Source of the DNA: Rhodoferax koreense
Lineage (GTDB): Bacteria; Pseudomonadota; Gammaproteobacteria; Burkholderiales; Burkholderiaceae_C
Direction of reading: 5' to 3'
Length of the DNA stretch: 64,000 nucleotides
Assembly (NCBI RefSeq): GCF_001955695.1
Contig: NZ_CP019236.1
Location: 5,704,001-5,768,000, forward strand
Part shown: positions 45,647 through 55,222 of the stretch, in pieces
Numbering within the stretch: the stretch's first letter is position 1
Layout of the letters: every line of letters starts with the position of its first letter
Made by a program: the position numbers and the translations under genes
Notes under the pieces: model-generated
What the model saw: the letters and a program-made list of their open reading frames with translations, nothing else
What the model was told of the DNA's origin: nothing
The model's database searches: none

Positions 45647-46678
45647 TCAGACGAGCTTCTTCAGCAGTTCGGCTTTCTTGCTGTCGAATTCTTCCTGCGT
45701 GAGGATGCCCTTGGCCTTGAGTTCGCCGAGTTTCTCCAGCGTGGCCATCACCTCCTCGGGCTTGACCCCCACCGCCGCAACCGCCGGCGCGGCGGCCTGG
45801 GGCTGCAGGCCGGCCTGCAGGTTCTGCGCGAGCACCTGGCCCAGCGCCACGCCGGCACCCAGGCCCATGGCGTCCCCGGCCACGCCGCCGCCGCCACCCG
45901 CGCCTTCGGCGAATTTCGGGATCGCCTGCGCGGTCTGGTATTGCATGAACTTGCCCATGTCGTTGCCGACCATGCCCATGCCGATCTTCTGATCGAGAAT
46001 CTTCTGCAGTTCCTCGGGCAGCGACACGCTCTGCACCGTGAGGCCGTCGAGTTGGATGCCGATCTTGGCGAATTCGGGCGCGAGCTGCGTCGACAGGGCC
46101 TGCGCGAACATGATCTGGTTGGCCGCCAGGTCCAGAAACGGAATGCCGCTGGCGGCGATGGCGTTGCTGATGTTCTGCATCACCAGGCCGCGCAGTTGGC
46201 CGTCGAGGTCGGCCACGCCGTACACGTCGCGCGTGCCCGAGATCTCGGTGTGGAACAGCTTGGGGTCGGCCACGCGGAAGCTGTAGTTGCCGAAGGCGCG
46301 CAGCCGCACCGCGCCGAAGTCCTGGTCGCGAATCGTGATGGGCTGCGGCGTGCCCCACTTCTGGTCGATCTGCTGGCGCGTGCTGAAGAAGTAGACGTCG
46401 CTCTTGAACGGCGACTCGAAGAGCTTGTCCCAGTTCTTGAGGTAGGTGAGCACCGGCAGCGTCTGCGTCGTCAGCTTGTAGGTGCCGGGGCCGAACACAT
46501 CAGCCACCTGGCCTTCGTTGACGAACACGGCCATCTGCGATGCACGCACGGTGAGCGAGGCGCCGTTCTGGATTTCCATGTCGGCCATGGGGAAGCGCCA
46601 GGCCAGCGTGCCATCGCCGGACTCCGTCCACTGGATGATGTCAATGAACTGTTTGCGGATGAAGTCCATCAAGGCCAT
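45647..46678 (-). CDS. SPFH-domain protein with C-terminal SHOCT motif (YdjI/virion-core-like)
   Basis: The protein has 343 residues. An N-terminal SPFH/Band-7-like region (about 1-240, with DIIQWTESGDGTLAWRFP and SLTVRASQMAVFV) is followed by a glycine/alanine-rich linker and a SHOCT helix pair (EKLGELKAKGILTQEEF). SPFH proteins assemble scaffolds at membranes; this subgroup is not transmembrane. The ATG at 46678 begins the family sequence. It is first in the operon that continues with DUF4178, DUF350, aminopropyltransferase and amine oxidase, so it may provide the platform for them. Confidence 0.88.
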   Translation of the reverse strand: MALMDFIRKQFIDIIQWTESGDGTLAWRFPMADMEIQNGASLTVRASQMAVFVNEGQVADVFGPGTYKLTTQTLPVLTYLKNWDKLFESPFKSDVYFFSTRQQIDQKWGTPQPITIRDQDFGAVRLRAFGNYSFRVADPKLFHTEISGTRDVYGVADLDGQLRGLVMQNISNAIAASGIPFLDLAANQIMFAQALSTQLAPEFAKIGIQLDGLTVQSVSLPEELQKILDQKIGMGMVGNDMGKFMQYQTAQAIPKFAEGAGGGGGVAGDAMGLGAGVALGQVLAQNLQAGLQPQAAAPAVAAVGVKPEEVMATLEKLGELKAKGILTQEEFDSKKAELLKKLV

Positions 46679-46862
46679 GAGAGTCTCCTGTGGGGATGGG
46701 CAATGGTCGCGGAATGATACCCGCGGGCGCATGCTGAATTCGCATGCCATCTGCGTACAAACCGCATGAAATTCGTCGATTGCAGAGGTCTACAATCCCA
46801 TGACTTACGATGCTGACGGCTGCCCGCGTGGTGCAAGTCCGGTTTCGGCGGGGAGACTTTTG

Positions 46863-49193
46863 ATGACCGACAAGACGGTGAACACCGAAGAAAAACGCGC
46901 AGAACTGCGCCGCGCCGCGCTCGAATACCACGAGTTTCCCACTCCGGGCAAGATTGCCGTCGCAGCCACCAAGCAACTGGTGAACCAGCGTGACCTGGCA
47001 CTCGCCTACTCGCCCGGCGTGGCCGCGCCCTGCGAGGAAATCGTCAAGGACCCGAACGCCGCGTTCAAGTACACCAGCCGCGGCAACCTGGTGGCGGTGA
47101 TCACCAACGGCACGGCCGTGCTCGGCCTGGGCGACATCGGCGCGCTGGCGTCCAAGCCGGTGATGGAAGGCAAGGGCGTGCTGTTCAAGAAGTTCGCCGG
47201 GGTGGACGTGTTCGACATCGAGATCGATGAAAAGGACCCGGCCAAGCTGGTCGACATCATCGCCTCGCTCGAGCCCACCTTCGGCGCCGTCAACCTCGAA
47301 GACATCAAGGCGCCCGACTGCTTCTACGTGGAGCGCGAGTTGCGCAAGCGCATGAAGATCCCGGTGTTTCACGACGACCAGCACGGCACGGCCATCACCG
47401 TGGCGGCGGCCATGCTCAACGGCCTGAAGGTCGTCGGCAAGAACATCGGCGAAGTCAAGCTCGTCACCTCGGGCGCCGGCGCCGCGGCACTGGCCTGCCT
47501 GAACCTGCTGCTCAAGGTCGGCCTCAAGCGCGAGAACGTCTACGTGACCGACCTGGCCGGCGTGGTCTATGAGGGCCGCACCGAGCTGATGGACGACGAC
47601 AAGCGCCAGTACATGCAGAACACGACGGCGCGCACGCTGTCCGACGTGATCGAAGGCGCCGACGTGTTCCTCGGCCTGTCGGCGGGGGGGGTGCTCAAGC
47701 CGGCCATGGTGTCGAAGATGGCGGCGAACCCGGTGATCTTCGCGCTGGCCAACCCGAATCCCGAAATTTCGCCGGAAGACGCACATGCCGTGCGCGGTGA
47801 CGTGGTGATGGCCACGGGCCGCACCGATTACCCGAACCAGGTCAACAACGTCCTGTGTTTCCCGTACATCTTCCGCGGCGCGCTCGATTCGGGCGCCACC
47901 ACCATCACCGACGAGATGGAAATCGCGGCGGTACACGCCATCGCCGACCTCGCACAGGCGGAGCAGAGCGAAGTCGTGGCCGCGGCCTACGCCGGTGAAA
48001 AGCTGGCCTTCGGCCCCGAATACCTGATCCCCAAGCCCTTCGATCCGCGGCTGATGATGAAGATCGCGCCGGCCGTGGCCAAGGCCGCCGAAGAGAGTGG
48101 CGTGGCGCTGCGTCCGATCAAGGACATGGACGCCTACCGCGACCGCCTGCAGAGCTTCGTCTATGCCTCGGGCACGATGATGAAGCCGATCTACGACGCG
48201 GCCAAGAAGGCGACCCGCAAACGCGTGGCCTATGCCGAAGGCGAAGAGGAACGCGTGTTGCGCGCGGCGCAGATCGTCGTCGACGAAGGCATCGCCCGGC
48301 CGACGCTGATCGGCCGGCCCACCGTCATCGCCGAGCGCATCGCCAAGTTCGGCCTGCGCCTGCGCGAGGAACTCGACTACGACATCGTCAACGTCGAGCA
48401 GGACCATCGCTACCGCGACTTCTGGCAGACCTACCACCGCATGACCGAGCGCAAGGGCGTCACGGTGCAGGTGGCCAAGATCGAAATGCGCCGGCGCCTC
48501 ACGCTCATCGGCAGCATGCTGCTTCAAAAGGGCGAGGTCGACGGCATGATCTGCGGCACCTGGGGCACGACGCACAACCACCTGCAATACATCGACCAGG
48601 TGATCGGCAAGCGGCCTGGCGGCAGCCCGAGCACGCCGCAGGACGTGCAGATCTACGCCTGCATGAACGGCTTGATGCTGCCGGGCCGGCAGGTGTTCCT
48701 GGTCGACACCCATGTCAACTACGATCCGACCGCCGAGGAACTGACCGAGATCACCGTGATGGCAGCCGAGGAGATGATGCGCTTCGGCCTCAAGCCCAAG
48801 GCGGCGTTGCTCTCGCACAGCAACTTCGGCCAGAGCAACCAGCCGAGCGCGATCAAGATGCGCCGCGTGCTCGGGCTGCTGCAGACCCAGGCCCCATGGC
48901 TCGAGGTCGATGGTGAAATGCACGGCGACGCGGCGCTCGACGGTGCCGCGCGCGCGGCGACCATGCCGCACAGCACGCTCGCCGGCGATGCGAACCTGCT
49001 GGTCATGCCCAACATCGATGCCGCCAACATTTCCTACAACCTGCTCAAGACGGCGGCGGGCGGCAACATCGCCATCGGGCCCGTGTTGCTCGGCGCCGCA
49101 AAACCTGTACACATCCTGACGGCCAGCACCACGGTTCGCCGGATTGTGAACATGACAGCCTTGACGGTAGCGGACGCCAATGTGGTGCGTTAA
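46863..49193 (+). CDS. maeB: NADP-dependent malic enzyme with C-terminal phosphotransacetylase-like domain (MaeB type)
   Basis: The protein has 776 residues. Residues about 1-430 are the malic enzyme: catalytic [11 protein letters not shown], the metal region [12 protein letters not shown] and the NADP site [10 protein letters not shown]. Residues 440-776 form a PTA/PTB-like domain ([18 protein letters not shown]...) that in MaeB is regulatory, probably sensing acetyl-CoA. It decarboxylates malate to pyruvate with NADPH formation. I chose the ATG at 46863, preceded by GGGGAGAC. A -10-like TACAAT lies at 46791-46796, giving a leader near 60 nt. Confidence 0.95.
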   Translation: MTDKTVNTEEKRAELRRAALEYHEFPTPGKIAVAATKQLVNQRDLALAYSPGVAAPCEEIVKDPNAAFKYTSRGNLVAVITNGTAVLGLGDIGALASKPVMEGKGVLFKKFAGVDVFDIEIDEKDPAKLVDIIASLEPTFGAVNLEDIKAPDCFYVERELRKRMKIPVFHDDQHGTAITVAAAMLNGLKVVGKNIGEVKLVTSGAGAAALACLNLLLKVGLKRENVYVTDLAGVVYEGRTELMDDDKRQYMQNTTARTLSDVIEGADVFLGLSAGGVLKPAMVSKMAANPVIFALANPNPEISPEDAHAVRGDVVMATGRTDYPNQVNNVLCFPYIFRGALDSGATTITDEMEIAAVHAIADLAQAEQSEVVAAAYAGEKLAFGPEYLIPKPFDPRLMMKIAPAVAKAAEESGVALRPIKDMDAYRDRLQSFVYASGTMMKPIYDAAKKATRKRVAYAEGEEERVLRAAQIVVDEGIARPTLIGRPTVIAERIAKFGLRLREELDYDIVNVEQDHRYRDFWQTYHRMTERKGVTVQVAKIEMRRRLTLIGSMLLQKGEVDGMICGTWGTTHNHLQYIDQVIGKRPGGSPSTPQDVQIYACMNGLMLPGRQVFLVDTHVNYDPTAEELTEITVMAAEEMMRFGLKPKAALLSHSNFGQSNQPSAIKMRRVLGLLQTQAPWLEVDGEMHGDAALDGAARAATMPHSTLAGDANLLVMPNIDAANISYNLLKTAAGGNIAIGPVLLGAAKPVHILTASTTVRRIVNMTALTVADANVVR

Positions 49194-49243
49194 CCGCCCG
49201 CAATGAGATAGCAAGTACTAACTCAGGTCGATATTGACCCCTG

Positions 49244-49270
49244 GGGGCTGCCCAATATTTGGGCAGCCCC
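49244..49270 (+). terminator. Rho-independent terminator of maeB
   Basis: A 12-bp stem (GGGGCTGCCCAA / TTGGGCAGCCCC) with a 3-base loop, followed by TTGCTTTTT. Confidence 0.92.
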
Positions 49271-49369
49271 TTGCTTTTTGGGGGCGCATGCGTCACACTA
49301 GCGCCTTGAAATTTCGGGGTAAACCCGAGGTCGCCAAGAAGCATCGGAAGGTTCTAAAGGTTGGAACGC

Positions 49370-49783
49370 ATGGCGCAGAAAGAGAAAAAGAAGATAGCCA
49401 AGCATCTTCTGGCGGTAGTTTCCGGGATTGCGCTGGTTTTTTGCACTGGTTTGGTGCAAGCCCGTTCCCCCCGTTCTCCTTCACCTGATGTGTCGATTGC
49501 CACCATTTCGGTGGTCGAGTTGCCACCGCAGGGCCGTGAAACTTACAAGTTGATCCGGCAGGGAGGACCGTTCCGCTATAGCAAAGACGGTGTGGTTTTC
49601 GGTAATCGCGAACGCATCCTGCCCCGGCAGCCGCGTGGTTATTACCGTGAATACACCGTGGAGACTTCGGGTTTGAGCCATCGTGGCGCGCGCCGCATCG
49701 TCTGCGGCGGCGAGCCCCGCACGCCGGACGGTTGTTATTACACGAGCGACCACTATGCGAGTTTTCGCAAGATCGTCGAATGA
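49370..49783 (+). CDS. Secreted guanyl-specific ribonuclease (RNase Sa/barnase family)
   Basis: The protein has 137 residues, with a basic start and signal peptide (LLAVVSGIALVFCTGLVQARS). The mature domain follows RNase Sa closely: VVFGNRERILP, YYREYTVET with general base E94, HRGARRIV with R105 and R109, and SDHYASF with general acid H128. All catalytic residues are present. C112 and C122 could form a disulfide. The inhibitor gene follows 18 bp later. The ATG at 49370 is preferred over a TTG at 49361. Confidence 0.9.
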   Translation: MAQKEKKKIAKHLLAVVSGIALVFCTGLVQARSPRSPSPDVSIATISVVELPPQGRETYKLIRQGGPFRYSKDGVVFGNRERILPRQPRGYYREYTVETSGLSHRGARRIVCGGEPRTPDGCYYTSDHYASFRKIVE

Positions 49784-49801
49784 GAGATTGTCGAGTTAAT
49801 C

Positions 49802-50278
49802 ATGCTAAGCAATGCGTCGCAGACGCCCAATAGATCAGAAGCCGGGGTACCTTTGATGAATGAGAAAAAGGCGGAGACGGATTTGCCGCTCCGCAATGTC
49901 AGAACCAACATCGTGCAGTCGATCCGCGCATTCCGTGTGCAGGATCTGCAGGACGCGGCGCTCGGGCTCGGCCAGCACTTTCTGTATGCCAACCTGGCCA
50001 ACGCCCAGAGCAAGCAGGACGTCCTGGACATGATCGCCCAGCAGTTCACCTTCCCGACGCATTTCGGCAAGAACTTCGATGCGCTGTACGACTGCATGAC
50101 GGATCCCTTGCACAAATCGGGCCCGCAGCCGGGCTTCATCGTGGTGCTGGAACAGATCCCGGCGCACGCGAAGTTCGACAAGGAAGCCCGCGAACAATTG
50201 CTGGACATCTTCCGTGATGCCGCTGACTACTGGGGGGACCGGAAGATTCCGTTCCGGTGCTTCTATTCTTTTCTGTAG
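49802..50278 (+). CDS. Barstar-family ribonuclease inhibitor
   Basis: The protein has 158 residues. The barstar fold is visible in DVLDMIAQQFTFPTHFGKNFDALYDCMTD (quoted in parts), with the conserved aspartate and the helix that plugs the nuclease site, and a C-terminal strand IPFRCFYSF. It should stay in the cytoplasm and block the RNase encoded just upstream before export. The start may instead be the ATG at 49856, which gives a more typical length. The gene is followed by a hairpin. Confidence 0.88.
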   Translation: MLSNASQTPNRSEAGVPLMNEKKAETDLPLRNVRTNIVQSIRAFRVQDLQDAALGLGQHFLYANLANAQSKQDVLDMIAQQFTFPTHFGKNFDALYDCMTDPLHKSGPQPGFIVVLEQIPAHAKFDKEAREQLLDIFRDAADYWGDRKIPFRCFYSFL

Positions 50279-50469
50279 CCCGTTCTGCACAAAACAGCCA
50301 AGCAGAACGGGCGAACGAGGCAGACAGCAACGTCGTCTCGGGCATCGAGTTGAACAACACCACCGAGTCCGGCGAAAAGATGCCGACGGACAAGCTGGTC
50401 GATGTTTCACCGCTGGCGCTGCGCATGAGCAGCCCTTTCAACGCGGGGTACTGGCTGGCGGCAGCGTAA
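50257..50469 (+). CDS. Possible small protein of unknown function overlapping the barstar end
   Basis: An open frame of 70 codons with a GTG start inside the barstar 3' end, in another reading frame. Part of it runs through the inverted repeat CCCGTTCTGC (50279-50288) / GCAGAACGGG (50302-50311). The C-terminal part (VDVSPLALRMSSPFNAGYWLA) looks like coding sequence and may be the remnant of an older gene. There is no Shine-Dalgarno sequence, so it may not be translated. Confidence 0.3.
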   Translation: MLLFFSVARSAQNSQAERANEADSNVVSGIELNNTTESGEKMPTDKLVDVSPLALRMSSPFNAGYWLAAA

Positions 50470-50489
50470 GCAACGCACCGCGTCGTCAG

Positions 50490-50533
50490 AATTGAAAAAG
50501 CCCGTCAGCGCAAGCTGACGGGCTTTTTCAATT
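50490..50533. terminator. Strong bidirectional terminator
   Basis: A perfect 20-bp inverted repeat with loop GCAA; the stem core is AAAAAGCCCGTCAGC and its complement. It lies between the barnase/barstar region and rsmA, which converge here, and serves both strands. Confidence 0.95.
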
Positions 50534-50541
50534 GGCGTTGT

Positions 50542-51333
50542 TCACGCCGTGAGCGCCAGATCCACGTATTCCTGCACGGGGACTTCCTCAGCGCGGCGCT
50601 GCACGTCGAACGCCCCCGCGAAATGACGCGCCTCGAGCCAGCGGCCCAGGGTGTGGCGCAAGATCTTGCGGCGCTGGCTGAACGCGACCTGCACCAGTTC
50701 GCTCAGCAACCCCACATCGACCGCCGGCGGCGCGGAGAGCGGCACCATGCGCACCACGGCGCTGTCGACCCGCGGCGGCGGATCGAAGGACTCGGGCGGC
50801 ACGAACAACACGTTTTCCATGGCGTAGCGCCACTGCAGCATCACGCTGAGCCGGCCGTAGTCGCTGGTGGCCGGCCGCGCCACCATGCGGTCGATGACTT
50901 CCTTCTGCAGCATGAAATGCTGGTCCTGCACCACGTCCACCTGGGCCAGCAGATGGAACAGGATGGGCGTCGAGATGTTGTAGGGCAGGTTGCCGACGAC
51001 ACGCAGCTTTGGCTTCACGACCGCTCCTGAATCAGGAGCAACCAACGCAGCAGCGATCTGCGTGAAGTCGACTTTCAATACATCGGATTCAATCACCGTC
51101 AACTGCCCGTGGGCGCGCAGCCGTACCGCCAGGTCGCGGTCGAGCTCGATCACCGTCAGGTGGCCCAGGCGTTCGACCAGAGGCTGGGTCAGCGCGGCCA
51201 GGCCGGGGCCGATCTCGACCATGGGCTGGCCGGGCTCGGGCGCGATGGCGTCGACGATGGCGCCGATGATGCCCTGGTCGGACAGGAAGTGCTGGCCGAA
51301 ACGCTTGCGCGGGATGTGGGAACTGGATTTCAA
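50542..51333 (-). CDS. rsmA: 16S rRNA (adenine1518-N6/adenine1519-N6)-dimethyltransferase
   Basis: KsgA/RsmA, 263 residues, adds four methyl groups to the two adenines near the 3' end of 16S rRNA. It has [14 protein letters not shown], the AdoMet motif [11 protein letters not shown] and the catalytic NLPYNISTP. It follows surA by 18 bp in an lptD-surA-rsmA operon. The pdxA gene often found between surA and rsmA in other proteobacteria is absent here. Confidence 0.96.
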   Translation of the reverse strand: MKSSSHIPRKRFGQHFLSDQGIIGAIVDAIAPEPGQPMVEIGPGLAALTQPLVERLGHLTVIELDRDLAVRLRAHGQLTVIESDVLKVDFTQIAAALVAPDSGAVVKPKLRVVGNLPYNISTPILFHLLAQVDVVQDQHFMLQKEVIDRMVARPATSDYGRLSVMLQWRYAMENVLFVPPESFDPPPRVDSAVVRMVPLSAPPAVDVGLLSELVQVAFSQRRKILRHTLGRWLEARHFAGAFDVQRRAEEVPVQEYVDLALTA

Positions 51334-51351
51334 AACGCCGGTGGCACCCCG

Positions 51352-52719
51352 TTACTGGGGCGGCTCCCGATATTCCACGTAGGCCCGCGCGCGCAGTTCC
51401 TGCGCCCAGTTGGCATAGGCCTCGTCGAGCTTCTTCTCGCGCACGATGTTGCGCACCACTTCGCGCTGCTCGCGCGGCGATAGTGCGCGCTCGCGGGTTT
51501 CGAGCAGCTGGATCAGGTGCATGCCGAAGCGGGAGACCACCGGGTCGGAAATCTGGCCTGGCTTGAGCGAATCGAGCACTTCCTCGAATTCGGGCACGAA
51601 CTGCCCCGGGCTGGCCCAGCCGAGATCGCCGCCTTCCTTGGCGCTGCCGTCCTGCGAGTTCTCACGGGCCAGCGCGGCGAAGTCGGCCGTGCCGGCTTCG
51701 ACGCGTTTCTTGAAATCGAGCAGCTTGTCGCGCGCCGCGGCTTCGCTGAGCTGCGGGCTCGGGCGCAGCAGGATGTGCCGCGCATGGGTTTGCGGCACGG
51801 CGGCCGGCACCCCGCCCTGGCGCTTGTCCAGCAGCTTCAGGATGTGGAAACCCGCGGCCGACCGCAGCAGGGGGCTCACTCCGCCGACAGGGAGATCCTG
51901 CACGCCATCCACGAACAGTTGCGGATAGCGTTCGGCACTGCGCATGCCGAGCACGCCGCCGCCCTTCTGGTCGGGGCCATCGGTGTACTGGCGCACCAGT
52001 GCTGCGAAATCCTCGCCGGCCTTGGCCCGGTCGAGCAGGCCCTGGGCCTTGGCCTGCAGTTCCTTGACGCGTTCGGCGCTCGCGTTTTCCGGCACGGCGA
52101 CCAGCAGCATGGCCAGGTTGATTTCCTGCGGCGCCTGCGCGCCCTCGCTCTGCTGTTCACGCAGGTAGGTGTCGATGTCCTGGTCGCTCACCTTGACGCG
52201 CCCGTCCACCTCGCGTTCGCGCAGCCGCGACACGATGAGCTGGTTGCGCAACTCTTCGCGGAACTGCGCGAGGGTCAGGCCGTCCTGCGCCAGGCGCCGG
52301 CGCAACTCGGGCACGTCGATCCGGTTCTGCCGCGCCACGTTCTGCTCGGCCAGGTCCACCGCGGTGTCCTCGACTTTGATGCCGCCCTCGCGCGCCGCCT
52401 GCAATTGCGCCTTTTCGAGCACCAGCCGCTCCAGCACCTGCCGAGTGAGTTCGGCCTCGCTGGGCATGGCGTTGGCGCCCTGCTGGGCCATCTGCTGCGC
52501 CACGCGCACGACACGCGCGCGGACCTCGTTGTTGGTGATCGGCTCGGAGTTGACCACGGCCACGATGTAGTCGGCCTGGCGCGGCCCTGCGGGGCGAGCC
52601 AGGCCTGGGGACAGCGAGATGCCGGACGGGAGCGAAGGCCGCAGGCCCTGGGCCTGCGCGGGCCAGGTCGCGAGCGTGGCCAGGCCGGCCAGCGTCACAG
52701 CGAAGAAACGATGCATCAT
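51352..52719 (-). CDS. surA: Periplasmic chaperone and peptidyl-prolyl isomerase SurA
   Basis: The protein has 455 residues, with a signal peptide ending AQAQG. An N-terminal chaperone domain (about 45-180, with IVAVVNSEPITNNEV) precedes two parvulin domains (about 190-300 and 310-415; the second has ARHILLRPSPQLSEAAA) and a C-terminal helix. It escorts unfolded outer-membrane proteins, including LptD, to the BAM complex. It starts 12 bp after lptD, so chaperone and client are made together. Confidence 0.96.
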   Translation of the reverse strand: MMHRFFAVTLAGLATLATWPAQAQGLRPSLPSGISLSPGLARPAGPRQADYIVAVVNSEPITNNEVRARVVRVAQQMAQQGANAMPSEAELTRQVLERLVLEKAQLQAAREGGIKVEDTAVDLAEQNVARQNRIDVPELRRRLAQDGLTLAQFREELRNQLIVSRLREREVDGRVKVSDQDIDTYLREQQSEGAQAPQEINLAMLLVAVPENASAERVKELQAKAQGLLDRAKAGEDFAALVRQYTDGPDQKGGGVLGMRSAERYPQLFVDGVQDLPVGGVSPLLRSAAGFHILKLLDKRQGGVPAAVPQTHARHILLRPSPQLSEAAARDKLLDFKKRVEAGTADFAALARENSQDGSAKEGGDLGWASPGQFVPEFEEVLDSLKPGQISDPVVSRFGMHLIQLLETRERALSPREQREVVRNIVREKKLDEAYANWAQELRARAYVEYREPPQ

Positions 52720-52731
52720 GTTGTGAGGGTT

Positions 52732-55128
52732 CTAGTCGTATTGCCCGAAGCGGCTCGGGGTGGTGATGGTTTCCCGCAGGTACTGGTAACGCGGGATGTT
52801 TTCCTTGAGGGTCCTGAGCGGACTCGAACCCAGGCGCGTGAAGCCGACGAATTCAAGCTGGAACAGGATCTTCGAGTTCGTCGAATTGGAACTGGTCTGC
52901 AGCCGCTCCAGCACGATGCGGCCGAGCCAGCAACCCGCATCGTACTCAAACCCGAGGACCGAATCGACGAGCTTGCGGTCGTACATGCTGTAGTTGAGCC
53001 GGCCCACGCTGTACCAGCGGCCTTCGCCCAGACCTGCTCCCGGGCCGAGATCCTTGCCCTTGTCGCCCCACAGGTCGTTGATCGGCCATTGCCAGCCGAC
53101 GTCGATCTGCTCGCTCAGGCCGCGTTGGTACCGGTAGGCGGCGCTGATCACCCGGTAGTTGCCCGGGCTCCAGCGCCCGCTGATCGAGGCGCGCTCGGAA
53201 CGGTTGGTCTTCTGGTTGTACTGCACCGTGCCGTCGAAGGTCCAGCGCGGGTCCCAGTTGATGGAGGCCCCGGCCAGGAAGTCGCTGATGCGGTCCGTCA
53301 CCACGGGCTGGCCGGGCAGCACGACGCGCTGGTCCTTGAAACGCAGGCGCTGGGCCACGCCCACGTTGAGGAGTTCGGCGCCCGTGTCGGGCTCGAACAA
53401 ACGCGAGTTCACGCCCAGCGTGAGCAGGTTGTTGTCGGCGATGCGGTCGTTGCCCGAAAACGAATTCTCGGTATAGATGGTCGCCAGGTTGAAGTCGTTC
53501 TGCGCCGTGTCGTAGATCGGCAGCGCGCTCTGGTCGCGGTACGGCGTGTTCACGTAGAACGCGCGCGGCTCCAGGGTCTGGCGCAGGGCGCGCCCGAAGA
53601 AGTTGGCATCGCGCTCGAAGATCAGCCCGCTGTCCAGGCTGAAGGTCGGCACCGTGCGGTTGGCGCTGGTGGCGGCGTTGGCCGCCAGCGGCGCGTCGAA
53701 CTGGTAGTTGGTGGTGTTGAGCATCACCTTGGGCGTGACGAACCAGCCCGGCCGCACCCAGGGCCGGCTGATCTGGCCCAGCGCATAGCTGCGTTTCGCA
53801 TTGGGCTGCAGCGTCAGGCTGCGGTCGGCGCGGAAATCGGAGTAGTCGCCGTCCAGCGAGAAATCGAATCCGCCCACGTTGTAGCGCGCGTAACGGGCCT
53901 GAGCCTGCGGCATGCGGTCGTACGGCGGCACGATCGGCGCCGTCACGTCCTGCAGCGTCTGGTACTTGAGCGCCCGAATGCTCGTCGAAAAATTGCCCTT
54001 GCCCCAGGACAGCCCCGCCTCGCTGGTCAGCAGCCGCTGGGTCAGCGAGGTGCCTTCGCGGCCGAAATCGCTCCAGTAGTTGTCATCGCTGACGCGGTTC
54101 AGGTTGAGGTTCAGCCCCAGCGCGCCGATCGGCGCCAGACCGGTCTGGATCGTGCCCGAATGCAGCAGGCCGTAGCTCCAGCGCGAGCGGTCGCGCAGCG
54201 AATCGGTAGGCATGTAGTCGAGGCGGACCTGGCCTCTGTACGAGGGCTCGAGGTAGCGGAACTCACCGCCGAGATCGACACCGCGGCGGGCCATCACCGT
54301 GGGGAAGAAGGTCGCGTCGCGGTTCGGCGCGATGTTCCAGTAGTAGGGCACGGTGAGTTCGGCGCCGTTGACGCTGTCCACCGCGATGGTCGGCGGCAGG
54401 AAACCCGACTTGCGCTTGTTGGACAGCGGAAAGCTCATCTCCGGCAGCGCCAGGATCGGCACGTCCTGGAAGCGCAGCACACCGCCTTCGGCAATGCCGA
54501 CCTCTTCGTCGTTGTCGATGCGCAGCGTGGTCGCGCGCAGGATCCAGGCCGGCATCCAGCTCGGGCCGCCCTCGCGCCGGCAGGTGCTGTAGGTGGCGTT
54601 GTGCATCACCATGCGCTTGTCGTCGATGAAGTCGGCCCGGTCCGCATTGCCGTAGGCGCCGTTGGCGAGGAACTGGTAGCTCGGCTTCTGGAAAAACCCC
54701 TCGAAGGCCTCGACCTTGAGTTCCAGCGTTTCACCTTCATAGATGTTGCCGGCCTGGTTGATGTGCACGTTGCCGCGCGCCTTGGCCAGATCGTCCGGCT
54801 GGTAGTACTCCATGCGGTCGGCCTTGATGACGAGGTCGCCCTTGCGCATCACCGCATTGCCCTCGATGACCGTGTCCAGATCCGGCCGGCCGGTGGTGCT
54901 GTCACCCGAGAAAAAGATCGGCACCTGGTCGCGCGCGGTGCGCGGGAGCTGCTCCTGCAGTTGCGCCGAGGGCTTGAGCACCAGGCCGTCGTCCGTCTGC
55001 GCGTGTACGCCGACCGCTGGCAGCCATGCGCACACCGCCGCGGCGACCATGGCAACGGGAGTCAGGACAAAACGGCCGCGGCTCGGAGGGCGGGGGAGAC
55101 GCAGGCGGTCAGGCATCGGGGCGGGCAT
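52732..55128 (-). CDS. lptD: LPS-assembly protein LptD
   Basis: An outer-membrane protein of 798 residues that inserts lipopolysaccharide with LptE. A signal peptide (ending GVHAQ) precedes the periplasmic OstA/LptA-like jellyroll (about 65-200, with VIEGNAVMRKGDLVIKADRMEYY in parts). A C-terminal beta-barrel (about 250-798) alternates polar and aromatic residues. ATGs at 55128 and 55116 are both possible. It heads the lptD-surA-rsmA operon and is divergent from amgK. Confidence 0.95.
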   Translation of the reverse strand: MPAPMPDRLRLPRPPSRGRFVLTPVAMVAAAVCAWLPAVGVHAQTDDGLVLKPSAQLQEQLPRTARDQVPIFFSGDSTTGRPDLDTVIEGNAVMRKGDLVIKADRMEYYQPDDLAKARGNVHINQAGNIYEGETLELKVEAFEGFFQKPSYQFLANGAYGNADRADFIDDKRMVMHNATYSTCRREGGPSWMPAWILRATTLRIDNDEEVGIAEGGVLRFQDVPILALPEMSFPLSNKRKSGFLPPTIAVDSVNGAELTVPYYWNIAPNRDATFFPTVMARRGVDLGGEFRYLEPSYRGQVRLDYMPTDSLRDRSRWSYGLLHSGTIQTGLAPIGALGLNLNLNRVSDDNYWSDFGREGTSLTQRLLTSEAGLSWGKGNFSTSIRALKYQTLQDVTAPIVPPYDRMPQAQARYARYNVGGFDFSLDGDYSDFRADRSLTLQPNAKRSYALGQISRPWVRPGWFVTPKVMLNTTNYQFDAPLAANAATSANRTVPTFSLDSGLIFERDANFFGRALRQTLEPRAFYVNTPYRDQSALPIYDTAQNDFNLATIYTENSFSGNDRIADNNLLTLGVNSRLFEPDTGAELLNVGVAQRLRFKDQRVVLPGQPVVTDRISDFLAGASINWDPRWTFDGTVQYNQKTNRSERASISGRWSPGNYRVISAAYRYQRGLSEQIDVGWQWPINDLWGDKGKDLGPGAGLGEGRWYSVGRLNYSMYDRKLVDSVLGFEYDAGCWLGRIVLERLQTSSNSTNSKILFQLEFVGFTRLGSSPLRTLKENIPRYQYLRETITTPSRFGQYD

Positions 55129-55222
55129 CGGTCAGGTGGATCGAAGGGTTCAACGGTTCTGGCGGTCCATCGGGGCGGCACGGCACCGTCCGCAGGAACC
55201 GGATTTGTAGAATGGATTATCC

